From contig NZ_BQHW01000009.1 of the NCBI RefSeq assembly GCF_021602025.1, forward strand, positions 1 through 64,000: a stretch of 64,000 bases of DNA. Reading direction: 5' to 3'. A program made the translations under genes and the position numbers. Below are positions 8,274 to 19,850 of this stretch, in pieces (position 1 is the stretch's first letter; each line of letters opens with the position of its first letter). The notes beneath the pieces are model-generated. The model ran no database searches. It saw only the letters and a list, made by a program, of their open reading frames with translations, and had not been told where the DNA came from. This DNA comes from Pseudomonas ceruminis. GTDB taxonomy: Bacteria; Pseudomonadota; Gammaproteobacteria; Pseudomonadales; Pseudomonadaceae.

Positions 8274-9752
8274 ATGGGTGCCTGGCTTAGCAATATTTCC
8301 CTGAAGTACAAATTCTGGGCCGTCAACGCGGTGGCCTTTGTCACGACCCTGTTGCTGGTGCTGTACGCCGTGCACCTGGAACAGCAGGCCCGAGCCGAAG
8401 CCACACAGGCCCAAGCCCAGTCACAGGCACAGCTGCTGGCCGCATGGCCCGCCGGGCAGCCCCTGCCCCGCCAGGACAACGTGATCACCTGGCAAACGGG
8501 GCAAACCCCGTCCTTTGCCGGCCATCCGCTGGAGGCGCTGCGCAATGCGCAAGGCTGGGTCGCCCTGCCGGCCGCCTGGATCCTTGGCGACAACCCGCTG
8601 CGCGGTGCCCACGTACTGCGCCATGGCGAGCAACAGGTAGCGGTGCTGGCGCAGTCTCCGAGCCTGCGTCAGGTGTTCTTCGACCGCTTCAGCAACTACG
8701 CCGTCTGCGTGCTGATCCTCATGCTGGCCATGCTCTGCGCCTCGCAGCTGCTGATCCGCTTCCTGCTAAGCCAGCTCAATACCCTCAAGGACGTGATGCT
8801 GCACGTGGAAAAGACCGGCGACCTGTCGGCCCGTGTGCCTCTTGCCAGCGGCGATGAAGTTGGCCAGATGGCCGGCGCCTTCAACGCCATGCAGTCGACG
8901 TATCACCGTGTGGTCAGCACCGTTGCGCGCACCGCCGCACAGCTGGACTCGGGTGCCGCGCGCCTGGCGGCAAGCATGAACGAAGTACGCCATGGCATGC
9001 TCGGCCAGCAGAGCGAGACTGACCAGGCGGCCACCGCGATCAACGAAATGACCGCCACCGTGCATCATATCGCTCAGCATGCCGGCGCTACACGCGACCT
9101 TTCGCAGAGCGCCGACTCCCTGGCCGGCAGTGGCAAGGAAGTGGTCAGCCGCGTTCAGGATTCGATTTCCGGGCTGTCCAGCGGCGTTCAACAGACTGCC
9201 GAAATGATCCGGCAACTGGCCGAGGACAGTCAGAAGATCAACGGTGTGGTCGGCGTGATCCACAGCATTGCCGAGCAGACCAACTTGCTGGCACTCAATG
9301 CCGCCATCGAAGCGGCCCGCGCCGGTGACCTAGGCCGTGGTTTTGCTGTGGTGGCCGACGAAGTTCGCAGCCTGGCCAAGCGAGTGCAGACGTCCACCGA
9401 CGAGATCACCAGCATGGTCGCCGACCTGCAGGCCGGTACCCGTGATGCCGTGGAATTCATGCAGGAAAGCTCGTACAAGGCCGACGACTGCGTCAGGCAG
9501 GCCCAGGAAGCCGGGGCGGCGCTGGCGGAAATCACCGGGGCGGTGGCGCAGATGCGTGAGAGCAACACGCAGATCGCCGTGGCAGCCGAGCAGCAAAGCC
9601 AGGTAGCCGAAGAAATGAACCGCGCCGTCGTGAGCATCCGCGATGTCACTGAAGACACGGTGCAACAGACCGTCAGTTCGGCCACCACCAGCAGCGAACT
9701 GGCGACCCTGGCAGGCGAGCTGAACAAAGCCATCGGCCAGCTCAAGCTATAG
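8274..9752 (+). CDS. Methyl-accepting chemotaxis protein with short periplasmic region
   Basis: A 492-residue transducer. Transmembrane segments lie at about residues 13-33 and 140-163, enclosing a roughly 105-residue periplasmic domain that I cannot assign to a known ligand family. A HAMP linker follows (about 165-218), then a long helical signalling domain with the conserved hairpin tip ([20 protein letters not shown]). There is no C-terminal CheR-docking pentapeptide. The gene is alone on the plus strand and is preceded by an Anr/FNR box, which suggests expression rises when oxygen is low. The signal it senses is unknown. Confidence 0.9.
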   Translation: MGAWLSNISLKYKFWAVNAVAFVTTLLLVLYAVHLEQQARAEATQAQAQSQAQLLAAWPAGQPLPRQDNVITWQTGQTPSFAGHPLEALRNAQGWVALPAAWILGDNPLRGAHVLRHGEQQVAVLAQSPSLRQVFFDRFSNYAVCVLILMLAMLCASQLLIRFLLSQLNTLKDVMLHVEKTGDLSARVPLASGDEVGQMAGAFNAMQSTYHRVVSTVARTAAQLDSGAARLAASMNEVRHGMLGQQSETDQAATAINEMTATVHHIAQHAGATRDLSQSADSLAGSGKEVVSRVQDSISGLSSGVQQTAEMIRQLAEDSQKINGVVGVIHSIAEQTNLLALNAAIEAARAGDLGRGFAVVADEVRSLAKRVQTSTDEITSMVADLQAGTRDAVEFMQESSYKADDCVRQAQEAGAALAEITGAVAQMRESNTQIAVAAEQQSQVAEEMNRAVVSIRDVTEDTVQQTVSSATTSSELATLAGELNKAIGQLKL

Positions 9753-9827
9753 CGGCCATAGCCAGCCTACATTGGCTGCGCGCCCAGCGCCGCACTAAAC
9801 TCTGGGCATGACCGAGAGGAAATGCCC

Positions 9828-10196
9828 ATGAACAAACGCTTGCCAAACCTGCCCGCCTGGCAATGGCGCGGCTATCACCACAATCATCGGCACCCTACCA
9901 ACCTGGTGCTGCACTTGATTGCCGTCCCGCTGTTCATTCTCGGCGTCTTGCTGGTGCTGTCAGGCCTGTTTGCCCTGGACCTGGGTCAGATTGCCGTCGG
10001 TGTCATCGCCCTGATTGCAGGGCTGGGCCTGCAGCGCCAGGGCCACCGCCTGGAGGTCGAACAACCCGAGCCGTTCGTCGACCGCAAGGATGCCATGCAG
10101 CGCTTGCTGACCGAGCAGTTCATCACCTTTCCGCGCTTCGTCCTCAGCGGCGCCTGGTGGCGTGCCTGGCGCGAGCGGCACAAGCACCGGCACTGA
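9828..10196 (+). CDS. Mpo1-like (DUF962/YGL010w-type) membrane protein
   Basis: A 122-residue protein with an N-terminal His-rich motif (YHHNHRHPTN), two transmembrane helices (about residues 28-50 and 54-72) and a conserved C-terminal half ending in a His/Arg-rich tail. The HxxHRHPTN-like motif is typical of the Mpo1 family, whose yeast member is an Fe(II)-dependent dioxygenase in phytosphingosine alpha-oxidation. The function in Pseudomonas is not established. ATG at 9828 has AGAGGA seven bases upstream; the ATG at 9822 is too close to that site. Confidence 0.75.
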   Translation: MNKRLPNLPAWQWRGYHHNHRHPTNLVLHLIAVPLFILGVLLVLSGLFALDLGQIAVGVIALIAGLGLQRQGHRLEVEQPEPFVDRKDAMQRLLTEQFITFPRFVLSGAWWRAWRERHKHRH

Positions 10197-10199
10197 GGC

Positions 10200-10997
10200 C
10201 TAGGCAAACACCGTGACCGTCTGCCGGCTCAATGCCAGCAACACCCCATCTGCGGTCCACAGCGCTGCCGCCGCATGCCCGTAGCCATCCCGGGCATGCT
10301 CGGTTTCTACACAGTAGCGGCACCAGTCGTGGGTCGACAACTGCGCAACCGGCTGAATGAATTCGATGGTCCACGTCAGCGTGCTACCAGCGGCGGGCTG
10401 CTTGAGCACGGGCATCAGGCTTGGTGGCCAGGCATCCACAAGGGCCAGCAGGTGGGCCTCGTTGACCGGCTCTTCAGCAACCTCGCGCAGGCGCACCCAG
10501 CCCCCCATCTTGCGTGAGGGATTACCACTGAATGGCAACCCGCCAACGGCCCAGCGTAACGCGACATGGCGCATGAACTCCGGTGTGATGCCCTGGATGT
10601 AAGGCAGCTCCGGAGCCGCTTGCTCAAGCGCGCTCATCTCGATGGCCGGCATTGCCGGGACATCGACCACCGAAGGCCGACCCGCGCCGAAACTGCCCTG
10701 CACCAATGTCACCACTTGCCCATCCTGAACGGCGCGTCCCAACAGTGTGCTGACCGCCTTGCCTTCACGCAGCACCTCGACTTCGAAACGGGTGGGCACA
10801 CCTGGCGCGGCCGGGGCTACAAAGCTGATGGCCAGCGAACGCACGGGGCGGTTATCAGCAAGTTTCAGGCGCATGGTTTCATACACCATGGCGGCCATCA
10901 GGCCACCGAAAGCGGCGCGCCCTTGCGCCCAGGCGGCTGGGATGCTGACGGCGTCAGGGGTGGCGCGCACGGCATCGAGCAGTTGGTTGAAATTCAT
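10200..10997 (-). CDS. Thioesterase family protein (double hotdog, TesB-like)
   Basis: A 265-residue soluble protein with two hotdog-type halves. The N-terminal half carries the typical AFGGLMAAM helix motif, and the C-terminal half ends with an acyl-CoA-thioesterase-like sheet (WTIEFIQPV, YCVETEHARDGY, ALWTADGVLLALSRQ). Such proteins hydrolyse medium- or long-chain acyl-CoAs. The ATG at 10997 is preceded by AGGAG. It is convergent with the Mpo1-like gene, with a 3-base gap. Confidence 0.82.
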   Translation of the reverse strand: MNFNQLLDAVRATPDAVSIPAAWAQGRAAFGGLMAAMVYETMRLKLADNRPVRSLAISFVAPAAPGVPTRFEVEVLREGKAVSTLLGRAVQDGQVVTLVQGSFGAGRPSVVDVPAMPAIEMSALEQAAPELPYIQGITPEFMRHVALRWAVGGLPFSGNPSRKMGGWVRLREVAEEPVNEAHLLALVDAWPPSLMPVLKQPAAGSTLTWTIEFIQPVAQLSTHDWCRYCVETEHARDGYGHAAAALWTADGVLLALSRQTVTVFA

Positions 10998-11074
10998 GGG
11001 CCGGCTCCTGCTTACGGCGAAAGAGGTTTGCCCATACTAGCCAGCAACCCGCGTTCGTTCAGCCCGCATATCGG

Positions 11075-11854
11075 TCATTTACTGGGCTTGCGCCGCTCAA
11101 GCGCTGCATGCAGTGCCTCCAGCGTGGCGTCGGACTGGCGTTCGGCTTCGTGCAGTTCCTGCTCCCAATCGGCCGTGAAAGGTCCCAGGACGGCCTGCTC
11201 GCGCGCCTGCAACAGCCATTGCAGGCGGTCATGCCAACTGCCCAGGTCGCCTTGGGCTTGCTTGAGCAGGCGCTGCAGCTTCTTGCCGGCATGGTCCAGC
11301 TGAGGATAGGCCTGATCGCCATAGCGCACCCGTTTGATCAGCAGGCGCAGGCGATGGCGATCGTGGGCGGGGTCTTGCAGTGCGTCGTTCAACGTGCGCC
11401 ATTGCTTGACCAGGCGTTTGTCGACGCGCTTGGTCAGGGACTTGGCCAATCCCTCGCGCTGCGCTGCACGCAAGAACAGCGGGAACGCGTCGAGAATGCT
11501 CAGCACCCGGCTCAGTTGCGGGCTCACAGCGACGCTGGCGAAGGTAGCCGAGCGCCGCTGCAACAGCCGCTGCGCAGCTTGGGCGAAGCCCCGCTTGACC
11601 AACTCGGCGGCTAGCACTTCACGGTCACGCAAGGGCGTGGTCAGGGTGCCAAGGGCTTTTGCCGCATCCTCCAACTGCTCGACCCCCGGCAAACTGCGCA
11701 GGGGCCGCAACAGGCTGCGCAGGCGCCGCACAGCAATACGCAGGTCGTGCAACGCCTCGGCGTCGGTATCGGCAGCCAACCGCTCCCGGCAGGCCAGCAA
11801 GCGCACCTGCAAGTCCAGCACCTGGGCTACCACATGATCGAGCATGGCGGACAT
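11075..11854 (-). CDS. CHAD domain-containing protein
   Basis: A 259-residue, alpha-helical, strongly basic protein. Repeated conserved His residues (LHDLRIAVRRLRSLLRPL near residue 40; HRLRLLIKRVRYGDQAY in the second half; SWHDRLQWLL) define the CHAD domain, which binds polyphosphate and often accompanies CYTH triphosphatases or polyphosphate granules. No CYTH domain is fused here. GAGGAG precedes the ATG at 11854. A small lipoprotein gene ends close upstream on the same strand, so they may be cotranscribed. Confidence 0.88.
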   Translation of the reverse strand: MSAMLDHVVAQVLDLQVRLLACRERLAADTDAEALHDLRIAVRRLRSLLRPLRSLPGVEQLEDAAKALGTLTTPLRDREVLAAELVKRGFAQAAQRLLQRRSATFASVAVSPQLSRVLSILDAFPLFLRAAQREGLAKSLTKRVDKRLVKQWRTLNDALQDPAHDRHRLRLLIKRVRYGDQAYPQLDHAGKKLQRLLKQAQGDLGSWHDRLQWLLQAREQAVLGPFTADWEQELHEAERQSDATLEALHAALERRKPSK

Positions 11855-11868
11855 ACGATGCTCCTCGG

Positions 11869-12147
11869 TCAGCGCCCGGCGCGCGACTCACGAATGTAGA
11901 AACGTGCCTTCTCGGCCTTGTTGGTGCACCCTTCGAAGCCTTCGAACTGCTGCTGCGTCTTGGCCCCGGTCAGCAGCGACAAGGCCTTGGAATAGCTGAC
12001 AGTGCCTGCAAAACCTTCAGCCTTGGCCAGGTCCAGCTCCTTCCAGGCGGCATCGAGCTGCGTCGCGCAGCTGTCACGGTAGGCCGTCTTGCCCGCACAG
12101 CCAGCAAGGGCCAGGGCAAGCAAAGGAAGGCAGATCCAGGCTTTCAT
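11869..12147 (-). CDS. Small putative lipoprotein, 92 aa
   Basis: A type II signal peptide with lipobox LALAGC places the lipidated Cys at about residue 17. The mature part is short and helical with two further Cys residues (DSCATQL, EGCTNKAEK) that could form a disulphide. No named domain is recognised. The ATG at 12147 is preferred to one 22 codons upstream because it has GAGG upstream and gives a proper signal peptide. It lies 14 bases before the CHAD gene. Confidence 0.7.
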   Translation of the reverse strand: MKAWICLPLLALALAGCAGKTAYRDSCATQLDAAWKELDLAKAEGFAGTVSYSKALSLLTGAKTQQQFEGFEGCTNKAEKARFYIRESRAGR

Positions 12148-12301
12148 CAGTGATACCTCAACGGTAGAAATAGAGTGGCTGTTCGACGCTCGGGCGCATG
12201 AAAAGTGCCGCACTCGGCATGCTTTGCCTAGAGTCTACATTGAAGCACAGGCAACGCTGGGTGCATTGTAGGACCATGGTTGCACAGGCTGGGGAAAGAT
12301 C

Positions 12302-13342
12302 ATGAGCAAACGTGTGGCATTGGTGTTGGGATCGGGGGGCGCCCGGGGTTATGCCCATATTGGCGTGATCGAAGAGATCGAACGGCGTGGCTACGACATC
12401 GCCTGTATTGCCGGCTGCTCCATGGGCGCGGTGATCGGGGGTATCTACGCGGCAGGCAAGCTCGAGGATTATCGCAACTGGATCGAAAGCCTGGATTACC
12501 TGGATGTACTACGTCTGGTGGATGTCAGCTTCCGCCTAGGGGCGATCCGTGGTGACAAGGTGTTCGGCCAGATCCGCAAGATCGTGGGCGAGATCAACAT
12601 CGAGCAATTGCGCATCCCTTACACGGCGGTGGCGACCGACCTCACCCATCAGCAGGAAATATGGTTTCAGGAAGGCTGCCTGCACCAGGCCATGCGTGCC
12701 TCGGCGGCGATTCCGAGCTTGTTCACGCCAGTGGTCCAGGGCAACCGCATGCTGGTCGACGGCGGCATTCTCAATCCGTTGCCGATCGTGCCGGTGGTGT
12801 CCAGCCACTGCGACCTGATCATCGCGGTAAACCTTAACTCCACCAACCAGAAGCAGTACCAGTTACCGGTGATCGAACGGCCGGCGGCGTTCAAGATGCG
12901 TTTTGACGCGCTGCTCAGTTCACTGGGCTCGCGCCTGCCGTTTCGGCGCAAGCCTGCCGAGGAGTTGATTCGTATCGAGCAGGAGATCGTGGCCGAAGGG
13001 CTGGCGCCGCCTAACCCATGGTTGGCCGAGACAGCCGACCCAGAGGGCCAGCAACCGGCGGCGGCGCCAGAGAGTGAGGGCGCACCGAAATCGGCCACCG
13101 GCTCGTTCATTGTCGACAACGTTGGGCCGGCGTCGCTGCTGGACCTTATCAACCAGAGCTTCGAGGTGATGCAGACGTCGCTGGCGCAGTACAAGATCGC
13201 GGGGTATCCCCCAGATGTGCTGATCAACGTACCCAAGCGGGTATGCCGGTTTTTCGAGTTTTACAAGGCACCCGAGCTGATTGCCCTGGACAGGGAGATT
13301 GCGCGGGACACGCTGGACAACTACGAGGGGGTGAAACGCTAG
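12302..13342 (+). CDS. Patatin-like phospholipase, RssA type
   Basis: A 346-residue protein with a patatin fold. The oxyanion loop is SGGARG (residues 11-16), the nucleophile elbow GCSMG gives Ser40, and the catalytic Asp153 is in VDGGILNPLP, so the Ser-Asp dyad is intact. The C-terminal extension after about residue 230 is characteristic of Pseudomonas RssA/NTE-like proteins and carries an Ala/Pro-rich linker near 245-262. The likely activity is phospholipase A or lysophospholipase at the cytoplasmic membrane face. GGGGAAAG precedes the ATG. Confidence 0.87.
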   Translation: MSKRVALVLGSGGARGYAHIGVIEEIERRGYDIACIAGCSMGAVIGGIYAAGKLEDYRNWIESLDYLDVLRLVDVSFRLGAIRGDKVFGQIRKIVGEINIEQLRIPYTAVATDLTHQQEIWFQEGCLHQAMRASAAIPSLFTPVVQGNRMLVDGGILNPLPIVPVVSSHCDLIIAVNLNSTNQKQYQLPVIERPAAFKMRFDALLSSLGSRLPFRRKPAEELIRIEQEIVAEGLAPPNPWLAETADPEGQQPAAAPESEGAPKSATGSFIVDNVGPASLLDLINQSFEVMQTSLAQYKIAGYPPDVLINVPKRVCRFFEFYKAPELIALDREIARDTLDNYEGVKR

Positions 13343-13370
13343 CCCGCAAAAAGGGCCGGTACTGCTGGCA

Positions 13371-13405
13371 AACGAAACAGGCCGCATTACGCGGCCTGTT
13401 TCGTT
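13371..13405. terminator. Bidirectional intrinsic terminator between the patatin gene and ppiD
   Basis: The arms AACGAAACAGGCCGC and GCGGCCTGTTTCGTT form a perfect 15-bp stem around a five-base loop. It lies between two convergent genes, and both sides carry A/T at the foot of the stem, so it can serve both. Confidence 0.85.
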
Positions 13406-13418
13406 ACTGAACACCCAC

Positions 13419-15290
13419 TCAGTAGCGGGTGATATCCGCACTGCCTTCCAGCTGCTTGCGGTACGCCGCAAAGTCCTGCTGGCCGGCACGCGACGCGAGG
13501 TAGCGGCGAATCTGCTGCTTCTCTTCATCGCTGGCAGCAGCGCCTTCGTTGACGCCCTTGAGCTGCAACACCACCAGGCTACCATCGGCCAGGACCACAC
13601 TGCCGTACTCAGGCTTGTCCTTGGCTTCTGGCTTGGCCAGACGGAACAGTGCCTGCAGCTCGGCCGGATCGATACCGTCCTGCCCACGGGTAACAGCCTC
13701 GTAGGCTTTCCAGCTCTGACCATCGTGAGCCGCACCGGCGGCGATGGAGCCGTCGCGCAGGCCGGCGATCAGTTTGTCTGCCTTGGTTTTGAGCTCAGCG
13801 GTTGCCTTTTCCTTGGCCAGGTGCTCGCTGATGTTCTTGGCCACGGCTTCCAGCGGCATCTGCTCAGGCTTGCGGTGCTCCTTGACGCGCAGTACCACGG
13901 TGGTTTCCGGGTCCAGCTCGATGGCGGTGCTGTTGGCAGCCTCCTCCAGCACTTCCTCGGAGAACGCAGCCTGGACCACGGCACGGTTGGCGGTGATGCC
14001 CTCACCACCTTCACGGCCGAATGGCGCCGAGGTGTGCACCTTGAGGTTCAGGTCCTGGGCAGGCTGGGCAAGGTCCGCAGCCTCATAGGCAGCGTCCTGC
14101 AGCTGTTTGCTGGCATCAACGTAACGCTGCTCGACCAGTGGCGTTTTCAGGTCACGGGTGAGTTTGTCCTTGAGGCTGGCAAAGCTGGGTACTTCCGGCG
14201 CCTGCTTGCCCAGCAGCTTGATCAGGTGGTAACCGAACTCGGTACGTACCGGTGCCGACACCTGGCCATCGTTGAGCTTGTACAGGGCGTCCTCGAAGGC
14301 TGGGTCATACACACCCGGGCCAGCGAAGCCAAGGTCGCCACCGGTGTTGGCGGAACCTGGGTCCTGGGAGAACTCCTTGGCCAGCTTGGCGAAGTCTTCA
14401 CCCTTGGCCAAACGCTGCTGGACTTCCTCGATGCGGGCCTTGGCGTGGGCATCGTCAACCTTGTCGTTGACCTCGATGAGAATGTGCGCGGCATGGCGCT
14501 GCTCGGCGAGGTTGGCGATTTCTTTCTCGTACTGGGCCTTGAGCTCGTCGTCGGTGACCTTGACCTGGTCGAAGAACGCCGATTTCTTCAGCTCGATGTA
14601 GTCAATGACCACCTGGTCGGGGGTCATGAACTCCTTGGCGTGCTGATCGTAGTGCGCCTTGACCTCTTCATCGCTGACCTTGACCGCAGCCGGGTTGGCC
14701 TTGAAGGTTAGGGCGGCGAAATCGCGGGTCTGGTTTTCCAGCCGTGCGAAGGCGTCGACCTGCTGGTCGGTGACAAAGCTGCTGCCGGCAATACCGGTGC
14801 GCAGTTGCCCGATCAGCATTTCTTCGGCGAGCATCTCGCGGAATTGCATACGGCCATAGCCCATCTGGCGAATGACCTGGTCAAAACGATCGGCGTTGAA
14901 CTTGCCATCGACCTGGAATTCCGGGGTTTGCAGGATCACCTGATCCAGCGCGGCCTCGGAGAAGGCGAATTTGGCGTCTTCAGCGCCCTGCAACAGCAGT
15001 TTGCGATCGATCAGCCCTTTGAGCGCAGAGTCGCGCAGCAATTTCTCATCCAGCATTGCCGGGTCGAAATCCTTGCCCAACTGTTGCATCAGCTGGCGGC
15101 GCTGCATGTCGGCCGCCTGGCTCAGCTCATTCTGGCTGATGGTCTGGCCGTTCACCTTGGCAGCGTCCTGGCTATGGGTGGCGGCCTGGAAAATGGCCTC
15201 GAAGCCAGTCAACGCCATCAGCACGACGATAAGGCCGATGATGGTCTTGGCAATCCAACCTTGTGAATTGTCCCTGATATTTTGCAGCAT
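13419..15290 (-). CDS. ppiD: Peptidyl-prolyl cis-trans isomerase / periplasmic chaperone PpiD
   Basis: A 623-residue, inner-membrane-anchored folding factor that acts at the periplasmic exit of SecYEG. One transmembrane helix spans about residues 15-36 (IIGLIVVLMALTGFEAIF), followed by a SurA-N-like chaperone region, then a parvulin domain (about 265-365: HAAHILIEV, GGDLGFAGPGVYDPAFEDAL, TEFGYHLIKLL) and a second chaperone lobe. The ATG at 15290 follows a GGGGGA ribosome site and gives the standard N-terminus MLQNIRDNSQG; the frame stays open upstream but is not conserved. It is the last gene of the tig-to-ppiD block. Confidence 0.95.
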   Translation of the reverse strand: MLQNIRDNSQGWIAKTIIGLIVVLMALTGFEAIFQAATHSQDAAKVNGQTISQNELSQAADMQRRQLMQQLGKDFDPAMLDEKLLRDSALKGLIDRKLLLQGAEDAKFAFSEAALDQVILQTPEFQVDGKFNADRFDQVIRQMGYGRMQFREMLAEEMLIGQLRTGIAGSSFVTDQQVDAFARLENQTRDFAALTFKANPAAVKVSDEEVKAHYDQHAKEFMTPDQVVIDYIELKKSAFFDQVKVTDDELKAQYEKEIANLAEQRHAAHILIEVNDKVDDAHAKARIEEVQQRLAKGEDFAKLAKEFSQDPGSANTGGDLGFAGPGVYDPAFEDALYKLNDGQVSAPVRTEFGYHLIKLLGKQAPEVPSFASLKDKLTRDLKTPLVEQRYVDASKQLQDAAYEAADLAQPAQDLNLKVHTSAPFGREGGEGITANRAVVQAAFSEEVLEEAANSTAIELDPETTVVLRVKEHRKPEQMPLEAVAKNISEHLAKEKATAELKTKADKLIAGLRDGSIAAGAAHDGQSWKAYEAVTRGQDGIDPAELQALFRLAKPEAKDKPEYGSVVLADGSLVVLQLKGVNEGAAASDEEKQQIRRYLASRAGQQDFAAYRKQLEGSADITRY

Positions 15291-15353
15291 GCGTCCCCCA
15301 GAAACGGCTGTACCACTGCGTCGACAACCGCGGAGCGTCGGTAGAATCCTGAT

Positions 15354-15387
15354 AAAAGAAAGGCGCATCCGAGGATGCGCCTTTTCT
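15354..15387 (-). terminator. Intrinsic terminator of hupB
   Basis: The inverted repeat AAGGCGCATCC/GGATGCGCCTT with loop GA or GAG lies between hupB and ppiD. Read on the minus strand it is followed by a T-rich run (TTTCTTTTATC), as expected for termination after hupB. ppiD therefore probably relies partly on its own promoter. Confidence 0.8.
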
Positions 15388-15473
15388 TAGCAAACGTGTC
15401 AGGCGGGAACGTTTGCGACCCGCCATCAGCGTGCTCGAACCTGGCAAGGCCCGGTCCGGCTGAAAGAGACGAC

Positions 15474-15746
15474 TTAGTTGACGGCGTCTTTCAGGCCTTT
15501 GCCAGCCTTGAAGCCTGGAACCTTGGCAGCAGCGATCTTGATTGCCTTGCCGGTTTGCGGGTTACGGCCGGTGCGCTCAGCGCGCTCCTTGACCGAGAAG
15601 GTACCGAAGCCAACCAGCACAACATCGTCGCCTTTTTGCAGGGCGCCCTGAACGGTTTCGATGACTGCATCCAGCGCACGGCCGGCTACAGCTTTCGGGA
15701 TGTCTGCAGATGCGGCGATAGCGTCAATCAGTTCCGACTTGTTCAC
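15474..15746 (-). CDS. hupB: DNA-binding protein HU-beta
   Basis: A 90-residue histone-like nucleoid protein. It begins [19 protein letters not shown] and carries the signature [21 protein letters not shown] in the DNA-embracing arm. It dimerises, bends DNA and shapes the nucleoid. The position between lon and ppiD is the standard order in gamma-proteobacteria. The 150 bases upstream up to lon would hold its promoter; they are A/T-rich near 15760-15800 (TTCTCTATTGAGTTTG region). Confidence 0.97.
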   Translation of the reverse strand: MNKSELIDAIAASADIPKAVAGRALDAVIETVQGALQKGDDVVLVGFGTFSVKERAERTGRNPQTGKAIKIAAAKVPGFKAGKGLKDAVN

Positions 15747-15897
15747 TCTAAGTCCCCTTATTCTCTATTGAGTTTGTTTCTAAGTATGTAATGAAAAGCG
15801 TATGAAACCTGTACTGGGTGGCCTATTGACAATAGCGTGCCGCTTTATAGCAAGGCCCCGAAAAAACTGTCAAGGAAAGCCCCCCAGGCAAAAACTA

Positions 15898-18294
<2,397 letters not shown>

Positions 18295-18352
18295 GATTTC
18301 GCCTCTACAGCGGCCTTATGGCCGGAAACCGGTGGAAATGATGCTTGGACCT

Positions 18353-18382
18353 AATGTGGGGGCACGCCTGGGAAATTACAAG
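18353..18382 (-). promoter_or_regulatory. Probable heat-shock (sigma32) promoter of lon
   Basis: On the minus strand CTTGTAA (18382-18376) is followed after 14 bases by CCCCACATT (18361-18353). This is close to the sigma32 pattern CTTGAA-N13-17-CCCCATNT. It lies about 60 bases upstream of the lon start. Confidence 0.65.
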
Positions 18383-18404
18383 CGCTTGCACATGAAAAGC
18401 AGAA

Positions 18405-18430
18405 AGGGGCCCGTAGGCCCCCTCCTTGCT
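18405..18430 (-). terminator. Probable intrinsic terminator of clpX
   Basis: The inverted repeat GGGGCC-CGTA-GGCCCC lies between clpX and lon. Read on the minus strand it is followed by TTTCTGCTTTTC, a moderately T-rich tail. It separates the clpPX transcript from the lon promoter just downstream. Confidence 0.6.
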
Positions 18431-18458
18431 TGCTGCCATTACCCGGCTATCACCTGTA

Positions 18459-19742
18459 TCAGGCGTCGGGCGCGGCCTTGGCTTGCGGCTCGCTGTTTTC
18501 GTAGATCAGCAGCGGCTGCGACGAACCTTCGATGACGCTCTCGTCGATGACCACCTTGCTGACATCCTTCTGCGAAGGAATCTCATACATGGTGTCGAGC
18601 AGCACGCCTTCGAGGATCGAGCGCAGACCACGGGCGCCAGTCTTGCGCTCCAGGGCCTTGCGCGCGACGGCCTTGAGCGCATCGCTGCGGAACTCGAGGT
18701 CAACGCTTTCCATCTCGAACAGCTTGGCATACTGCTTGGTCAGGGCGTTCTTCGGCTCGGTGAGGATCTGCATCAGCGCAGCTTCGTCCAGCTCGTCAAG
18801 GGTCGCCAGAACCGGCAGACGGCCGACGAACTCGGGGATCAGGCCAAACTTGACCAGATCATCCGGCTCGACTTCGCGCAGCGACTCGCCGACCTTCTTG
18901 CCCTCTTCCTTGCTGCGCACTTCAGCGCCAAAGCCGATACCACCTTTGGTGGAGCGGTTCTGGATGACCTTTTCCAGGCCCGAGAAGGCACCACCGCAGA
19001 TGAACAGGATGTTGCGGGTGTCAACCTGCAGGAATTCCTGTTGCGGGTGCTTGCGCCCCCCTTGCGGTGGCACGGAGGCCACGGTGCCTTCGATCAGCTT
19101 CAACAGCGCCTGCTGCACGCCTTCACCCGAAACGTCACGGGTGATGGACGGGTTGTCCGACTTGCGCGAAATCTTGTCGATCTCGTCGATGTAGACGATG
19201 CCCATCTGGGCTTTTTCCACGTCGTAGTCGCACTTTTGCAGCAGTTTCTGAATGATGTTCTCGACGTCCTCACCCACGTAACCGGCTTCGGTCAGGGTGG
19301 TGGCATCGGCAATGGTGAACGGCACGTTCAACAGGCGTGCAAGGGTTTCGGCGAGCAGGGTCTTGCCCGAGCCCGTTGGCCCGATGAGCAGGATGTTACT
19401 CTTGCCGAGTTCAACCTCGTCACCCTTCTTGTCACGCTGGTTCAGGCGCTTGTAGTGGTTGTACACCGCTACGGACAGCACCTTCTTGGCGCGCTCCTGA
19501 CCAATCACGTATTGGTCCAGGATGCCGCTGATTTCTTTCGGCGAAGGCAATTTGTGCGCGCTGCTCTCGGCCTGGGCTTCCTGCACCTCCTCACGGATGA
19601 TGTCATTGCACAGGTCGACGCACTCGTCGCAGATAAATACCGAGGGCCCGGCAATCAGTTTGCGTACTTCGTGCTGGCTTTTGCCGCAGAAGGAGCAATA
19701 AAGCAATTTGCCGCTGTCCTCGCCGTTACGGGTGTCAGTCAT
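18459..19742 (-). CDS. clpX: ATP-dependent Clp protease ATP-binding subunit ClpX
   Basis: A 427-residue hexameric unfoldase that feeds ClpP. The N-terminal zinc domain has four Cys (CSFCGKSQ and CDECVDLC). The AAA+ module has Walker [11 protein letters not shown], Walker [10 protein letters not shown], a GYVGEDVE pore loop and a sensor-2 GAR motif (KTGARGLRS). The IGF-type loop for ClpP docking is present (GGIGFGAEV). ATG at 19742 gives the standard N-terminus [12 protein letters not shown], though its ribosome site is weak. It follows clpP by 108 bases and is probably cotranscribed. Confidence 0.98.
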   Translation of the reverse strand: MTDTRNGEDSGKLLYCSFCGKSQHEVRKLIAGPSVFICDECVDLCNDIIREEVQEAQAESSAHKLPSPKEISGILDQYVIGQERAKKVLSVAVYNHYKRLNQRDKKGDEVELGKSNILLIGPTGSGKTLLAETLARLLNVPFTIADATTLTEAGYVGEDVENIIQKLLQKCDYDVEKAQMGIVYIDEIDKISRKSDNPSITRDVSGEGVQQALLKLIEGTVASVPPQGGRKHPQQEFLQVDTRNILFICGGAFSGLEKVIQNRSTKGGIGFGAEVRSKEEGKKVGESLREVEPDDLVKFGLIPEFVGRLPVLATLDELDEAALMQILTEPKNALTKQYAKLFEMESVDLEFRSDALKAVARKALERKTGARGLRSILEGVLLDTMYEIPSQKDVSKVVIDESVIEGSSQPLLIYENSEPQAKAAPDA

Positions 19743-19850
19743 TCGATCGATCCAATCCGGTAGGCTTGCAACACAAGATGAAGGCAATTGCGGGCTTTTT
19801 CAAGTCCGCAGGTAGGGGCTTTGGGCACCTACCTGCTCTGGCACCTGGGT

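Noticed and set aside
18426-19763. Open frame of 445 codons on the plus strand
   Set aside because: Antisense shadow of clpX with no recognisable protein features.
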